The notes under the pieces: model-generated
What the model was told of the DNA's origin: nothing
Databases searched by the model: none
The model's input: only the letters and a program-made list of their open reading frames with translations
NCBI GenBank assembly: GCA_023399355.1
Contig: JAEWQC010000247.1
Coordinates: forward strand, 1-25,204
DNA from: Bacillota bacterium
GTDB lineage: Bacteria > Bacillota > Clostridia > Acetivibrionales > DTU013
DNA length: 25,204 nucleotides
Reading direction: 5' to 3'
Part shown: in pieces, positions 21,503-25,204 of the stretch
Position numbering within the stretch: position 1 is the stretch's first letter
Layout: each line of letters starts with the position of its first letter
Program-made: the position numbers and the translations under genes

Positions 21503-23056
21503 TTGAAAACGGATTTTATAAGGGCACTTATTAAAGAACTGGTGGCACAGAATGATTTTATACCCTTAAGGGATGCAGAAGGAAATCTCAATTTGGAGGG
21601 GCCTTTCAACATACTCACAAAGGATTCCTACGGTGCTGCTGCGATTGTTGAAATAGTGGACGGGGATGTGCTGGCGGATGAAGAGATCGCTGCCAGACTT
21701 CAGAAAAACAGTGCAATTCTTTCAGGTATACAAGCCGGAGCTGCGTATACATTCATGGAGGTATTCGTATTTGATTCGAAGCCGGAACAGGAAAAGCAGG
21801 AAATCATCCTTTCGAACCAGTTCCGGGACGTGGCTGTGAAAAAATATTTGCAATGCATGAGCATCGATCTGTCAACCGGAGCTGTGGAGCATTATTTCAA
21901 GGCGCCTGCTTCTGACTTCGGCATTACCAAAGCTGTCAGGAATGTCACAGCCAAAGGCGTCCAGGAAGGGATCCAAGCCTCGGATATCAATGAACATGTC
22001 ATTCATAAGGAAAAAGAAAACCAGATCGAATTCAAAGCCAGGACACCATTGGCCACCTACGCCCTAATCGGCATAAATATTCTGGTCGCCGCACTGATCT
22101 ATCTTTACTCCCTGAAGTCAGGAAAACAATATGGCGATCTTTTGACGGTTTTTGGAGCAAAGGTGAACAGCAATATACTTGCCGGGGAGTACTGGAGATT
22201 TTTGACGCCTGTATTTTTACATGCCGGCATCATGCATCTGCTGATCAACTGCTATTCTTTGTATGCAATCGGGGTAAGCGTGGAGAAAATATTTGGACGG
22301 CCCAGATTTTTAGCCGTCTATTTCATTGCCGGCGTCCTTGGCAACCTCCTCAGCTTCATGTTTTCACCGAATCCCGGTGTAGGGGCCTCCGGTGCGATAT
22401 TTGGCCTTCTTGGCGCTTTGCTTTATTTTGGTCTGGAAAGACCGGCTCTGTTCAGAAGGTTCTTCGGAAACAGTATCCTTATCACCATCGTGATCAACCT
22501 GACGTATGGGTTCTCTGCTTCAGGAATAGATAATTTCGCCCATATCGGCGGCCTTATCGGCGGTTTCCTGGCCACAGGCATCGTCGTCAAAACGGAAAAG
22601 ACGCGCTGGTATTTCAACAGGGCCCTATATGTCGTACTCACCATCTGTATGGTTGTTTCCGGACTGGCATACGGTTTCAACAACAGGCAAAGCAAAATAT
22701 ATACGGAAGTCAACCGATTGGAATCGCTTGATAAAGCGGAGGACTGGAGCGGGGCGGAAACAAAAGCGGAAGAAATCCTGGCGATGAATCCGGCTGCGAA
22801 TACCAAAGCAATGGTACTATGGTCTGCGATAAGAGCTGAAATTCTGACGCAGAAATATGAGGAGGCCGTACAGCACTCAAAAGACCTGATTCAATTGGAT
22901 GCACAGGGTGGCCATTATATGCTGGGGGTAACTTACTATTACATGCAGCAGTTCGATCTTTCCAAAGTGGAACTTCAGAAAGCTAAAAACGCCGGTTCGA
23001 CCAATGAACAGATCGACCAGCTTCTGAACAACATCGGGCAGCTACAGGGGAAATGA
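21503..23056 (+). CDS. Rhomboid intramembrane serine protease with C-terminal TPR-like region
   Basis: This is a 517-residue protein resembling Bacillus YqgP/GluP. A soluble N-terminal domain (about 1-180) precedes the rhomboid membrane domain (about 183-380). The catalytic serine is S296 in GASGAIFG and the histidine is H347 in NFAHIGG. HAGIMHLLIN supplies the oxyanion residues H245 and N249, and YWRFLTPVFLH is the family's helix-loop signature. After a final helix, residues about 395-517 form helical hairpins (AEEILAMNP, GGHYMLGVTYYYMQQFDLSKVELQKAK) that read as tetratricopeptide repeats. It cleaves membrane proteins, and in Bacillus the homologue is linked to magnesium-transporter quality control. 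Start: TTG at 21503 with AAAGGAG seven bases upstream. Confidence 0.93.
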   Translation: MKTDFIRALIKELVAQNDFIPLRDAEGNLNLEGPFNILTKDSYGAAAIVEIVDGDVLADEEIAARLQKNSAILSGIQAGAAYTFMEVFVFDSKPEQEKQEIILSNQFRDVAVKKYLQCMSIDLSTGAVEHYFKAPASDFGITKAVRNVTAKGVQEGIQASDINEHVIHKEKENQIEFKARTPLATYALIGINILVAALIYLYSLKSGKQYGDLLTVFGAKVNSNILAGEYWRFLTPVFLHAGIMHLLINCYSLYAIGVSVEKIFGRPRFLAVYFIAGVLGNLLSFMFSPNPGVGASGAIFGLLGALLYFGLERPALFRRFFGNSILITIVINLTYGFSASGIDNFAHIGGLIGGFLATGIVVKTEKTRWYFNRALYVVLTICMVVSGLAYGFNNRQSKIYTEVNRLESLDKAEDWSGAETKAEEILAMNPAANTKAMVLWSAIRAEILTQKYEEAVQHSKDLIQLDAQGGHYMLGVTYYYMQQFDLSKVELQKAKNAGSTNEQIDQLLNNIGQLQGK

Positions 23057-23133
23057 TACCTGTCATGTTTTTACGTATTATATTCAAGAGGTGGGGTTGT
23101 TCAGATAAATAGGTTGTTCACGGCTCATTTGCA

Positions 23134-23160
23134 GCTGCCTATATACGGCAGTATCATTTT
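23134..23160 (+). terminator. Weak hairpin downstream of the rhomboid gene
   Basis: CTGCC / GGCAG with a seven-base loop, then TATCATTTT. The stem is short and the T-tract interrupted, so this is tentative. Confidence 0.3.
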
Positions 23161-23253
23161 AATTCACACGAAAGTTAATAGTAGACATTTAATCAAGAAA
23201 TTCGTATTGTCTTGTGTAACCAAGTACTACACTTATTGATGAGGTGATTTAAA

Positions 23254-23764
23254 ATGAAAAAGAAGCCGGATCGTGGTAATAAAATTCCACCGGTTCAATA
23301 TGCTCTTGCGGATAACCATATTGAACTGCCTGTACTTGATATCACACATCCCTTTTTTATAGCAAGTATAGATGAGACTGCCTATCACACTTAGGATCAT
23401 TCCATACAACTGGGGAAAACCAGAAGACTTGCAAAAGTTTTTAACCGATAAATCGGAATGGATCTAGATTTGTTCCTCTGAAGGAGGACTATTTGAATAT
23501 GGATCCGATGAAGATATTGTCCAAAACCTGAATTATTTATATGAAAATACAGCCAATGATATGAAAATAGCAGGCTCGCTTATTTTTGACAAAGAAGGTA
23601 TAAGCCCAGGATACCTTGGATTTGTGGAATTCACAGGTATCAAGATAAGATTTCTCGGCCTGAACGGCTTAAACAATATATTATCTCAAACAAAATGGGT
23701 TTTGGAAAGCTCAAAAGAAATTGATAAGATTTTCATTGTTTTTACTTTAGGAAAATCAGGGTAG
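23254..23764 (+). pseudogene. Broken gene of unknown family (frameshift plus stop)
   Basis: An ATG at 23254 with a GAGGTGA ribosome site opens a frame of 46 codons (MKKKPDRGNKIPPVQYALAD...) that stops at 23394. A different frame is already open there: from 23393 it reads LRIIPYNWGKPEDLQKFLTD, meets one TAG at about 23468, and continues through 23561 to 23764 (GSLIFDKEGISPGYLGFVEF). Protein-like composition on both sides, one frame change and one nonsense codon indicate a decayed gene of about 170 residues. I do not recognise the family. It lies between the rhomboid and an AraC gene. Confidence 0.65.
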
Positions 23765-23910
23765 AGTTATTTGATTATTTCATTGGGAGGGCGCGTTGCA
23801 CATTTTGACATATGGTAGAATCGCCTCCCAAAACGGCTGTGAGGATAGCAAGGAATGCAAGGTAATCTCTCCGGATTTTCTATATAATATATAAAGACGG
23901 GAGGAATTCT

Positions 23911-24267
23911 ATGAACAACAAGCTGTTGATAAACAAGTCCATTGAATATATTGAGAAGAATCTGAGTGAAGAGATCAAACTAAATGAAGTAGCGAAGCAA
24001 TCGTACTTTTCCGAATTTCATTTCCACAGGCTGTTTCATAAAACCGTGGGAACGCCGGTTATGGATTATGTGCGGAAACGGCGCCTATTCGAGGCTTCAA
24101 GGGAACTGGCCGAAACAGGGGAGAAGATCACCGATATTGCCCTAAAATATCAGTTCAGTTCGGAAGAGTCTTTTTCCAGAGCTTTCAAAAAGCTGTACGG
24201 GCAAAGCCCCAGAGAGTACAGAAAGGATAACAGAGTCCATAGCAGTGCGATTTGTAGAGCTGCCTGA
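23911..24267 (+). CDS. AraC-family protein consisting of the DNA-binding domain only
   Basis: This is a 118-residue protein. The first helix-turn-helix is IKLNEVAKQSYFSEFHFHRLFHKTVG and the second is KITDIALKYQFSSEESFSRAFKKLYGQSPREYR, the family hallmark. There is no ligand-binding domain before or after. Short forms of this kind resemble SoxS/MarA-like activators controlled by their own level, or the DNA-binding half of Ada/Rob-like proteins. GGGAGG lies six bases before the ATG. It is separate from clpP (69-base gap), which has its own ribosome site. Confidence 0.92.
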   Translation: MNNKLLINKSIEYIEKNLSEEIKLNEVAKQSYFSEFHFHRLFHKTVGTPVMDYVRKRRLFEASRELAETGEKITDIALKYQFSSEESFSRAFKKLYGQSPREYRKDNRVHSSAICRAA

Positions 24268-24336
24268 TCTATAGTCAGTGATAAACCGTTGAAATTCTCT
24301 GAAATTTTTTCATGATAATTGAAGGAGTGATTTTTT

Positions 24337-24930
24337 ATGAGCATGGTGCCTGTTGTAGTGGAACAGTCCACCCATGGTGAGCGTTCCTATGACATTTTTT
24401 CCAAGCTGCTGAAGGACAGAATCATCGTATTGAGTGATGTCATTAATGACACTACAGCCAGCCTGATTGTAGCCCAGATGCTATTTCTGGAAGCTTCAGA
24501 TCCGGAAAAGGATATCCATTTTTATATCAATAGCCCCGGCGGATCCATTACCTCCGGTTTTGCAATCTTCGATACGATTGCGCATATTAAGCCAGATGTG
24601 TCCACGATATGTTTCGGCATGGCCGCAAGTGCAGGCTCTTTTTTATTGATGGCCGGCAGTAAAGGGAAACGATTCGCTCTGCCCAACAGCGAGGTTTTGA
24701 TCCATCAACCCTGGCTGGAAGGCGGCATCAAAGGCCAGGTAACGGATATAAAAATCCAGTCCGACTGGATGCAGAGAACAAAGGCCAGATTGAACAGGCT
24801 ATACAGTGAACGGACAGGCCAGCCACTGGAAAAAATAGAGAAGGATATGGAGAGAGACTTCATCATGACAGCAGATGAAGCAAAGGGATATGGACTCATT
24901 GATGCTGTACTGGTAAGGGGGAAATCTTAA
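24337..24930 (+). CDS. clpP: ATP-dependent Clp protease proteolytic subunit
   Basis: This is a 197-residue serine peptidase that forms the tetradecameric Clp barrel and degrades proteins unfolded by ClpX or ClpA/C. The catalytic triad is S98 in GMAASAGS, H123 in LIHQP and D174 in ERDF. The oxyanion Gly pair NSPGGS is at 65-70. Length and motifs are those of a full ClpP, although the N-terminus (MSMVPVVVEQSTHGERSYDIFS) is typical without a propeptide extension. Neither tig nor clpX is next to it in the window, so it could be a second, accessory ClpP. GAAGGAG precedes the ATG. The AraC gene upstream is on the same strand and could be co-transcribed. Confidence 0.95.
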   Translation: MSMVPVVVEQSTHGERSYDIFSKLLKDRIIVLSDVINDTTASLIVAQMLFLEASDPEKDIHFYINSPGGSITSGFAIFDTIAHIKPDVSTICFGMAASAGSFLLMAGSKGKRFALPNSEVLIHQPWLEGGIKGQVTDIKIQSDWMQRTKARLNRLYSERTGQPLEKIEKDMERDFIMTADEAKGYGLIDAVLVRGKS

Positions 24931-25135
24931 AATACAACAATTTATCATGACATAGGTTATGATGTCTTTTAATGGCGGATATCCAGTATAAATCCTAATG
25001 AGAAGAGTAAAATCCAATTTTCCCTTGTTATTGCTGCAAAAAGAAAGAACTTATTCGAAGCTTGAATCGGGAAAGTAAACACGGTGAAATCATGAACCCA
25101 TAAATTAACAAAGGAAAGAATACAGGAATAGCATA

Positions 25136-25184
25136 ATGTGACCTGAAACCATTGTAAAATCTGCGTTTTAGGTCATATTTTATT
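25136..25184 (+). terminator. Terminator-like hairpin between clpP and the next gene
   Basis: A 14-pair stem (two G-U pairs) formed by ATGTGACCTGAAAC and GTTTTAGGTCATAT has a 15-base loop and is followed by TTTATT. Eight to ten bases later TGGAGGAAAA, a ribosome site, shows that another gene starts just beyond the window. The gap 24931-25135 holds only a weak five-pair hairpin (about 24950-24972). Confidence 0.6.
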
Positions 25185-25204
25185 GCAAAATGGAGGAAAA
25201 TAAT

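Noticed and set aside
1..25204. tRNA, rRNA or known riboswitch
   Set aside because: No cloverleaf with a CCA end, no rRNA stretch and no recognisable riboswitch core was seen by eye; a covariance-model search would be decisive.

Overview
The window looks like a low-GC Bacillota genome, most likely an anaerobic clostridium. It has strong GGAGG-type ribosome sites, an ECF sigma/anti-sigma pair, a YqgP/GluP-like rhomboid, a SEC-C methionine aminopeptidase, a DUF362 ferredoxin-type protein and several radical SAM enzymes. I cannot name the species.

Left part (1-8005), ordinary chromosome of mixed content. It holds the 3' end of a signal-peptidase-II-like gene, then a leftward ECF sigma / anti-sigma / small membrane protein operon with a plausible autoregulatory promoter. 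Next is a metallo-beta-lactamase-fold hydrolase divergent from a MarR repressor, with a long palindrome under two face-to-face promoters. The MarR gene is followed by two different major facilitator exporters (14-TM DHA2 type and EntS-like). A compact arginine-deiminase-like enzyme and a remnant of an AraC regulator close this part.

Central part (about 8030-17212), the most interesting region. It is visibly more AT-rich than both flanks and reads as an acquired RiPP (ribosomally made, post-translationally modified peptide) cluster. In order: an ABCB-type exporter; a truncated precursor copy; a radical SAM/SPASM enzyme with an N-terminal PqqD-like recognition domain; a second radical SAM/SPASM enzyme; a full-length 61-residue precursor with three Cys and an aromatic C-terminus; a cytoplasmic subtilisin-like protease fused to an acyl-carrier-like domain lacking the phosphopantetheine serine; and a MacB/LolD-like ATPase with a large FtsX-type permease. 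The inferred logic is as follows. Both SAM enzymes modify the precursor, the protease removes the leader, the ABCB transporter exports the product, and the ATPase/permease pair exports it or gives self-protection. The best match I can recall is the clostridial 'Cys-rich peptide maturase (CcpM) / acyl-carrier-related protein' type of system. The short leader, the WFWF tail and the protease-carrier fusion look unusual.

Right part (17402-25204), chromosomal genes again: methionine aminopeptidase, a DUF362/2x[4Fe-4S] protein, an SGNH hydrolase (leftward, from a perfect consensus promoter), a DUF1836 protein with a repetitive basic tail, a rhomboid protease with a C-terminal TPR-like region, a broken gene, a DNA-binding-domain-only AraC protein and a ClpP peptidase. 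A Shine-Dalgarno sequence ends the window, so another gene follows.

A recurring oddity is short degenerate tandem repeats just upstream of start codons, at three places (3816-3945, 18384-18554, 21392-21495). In two of them the last unit supplies the ribosome binding site.
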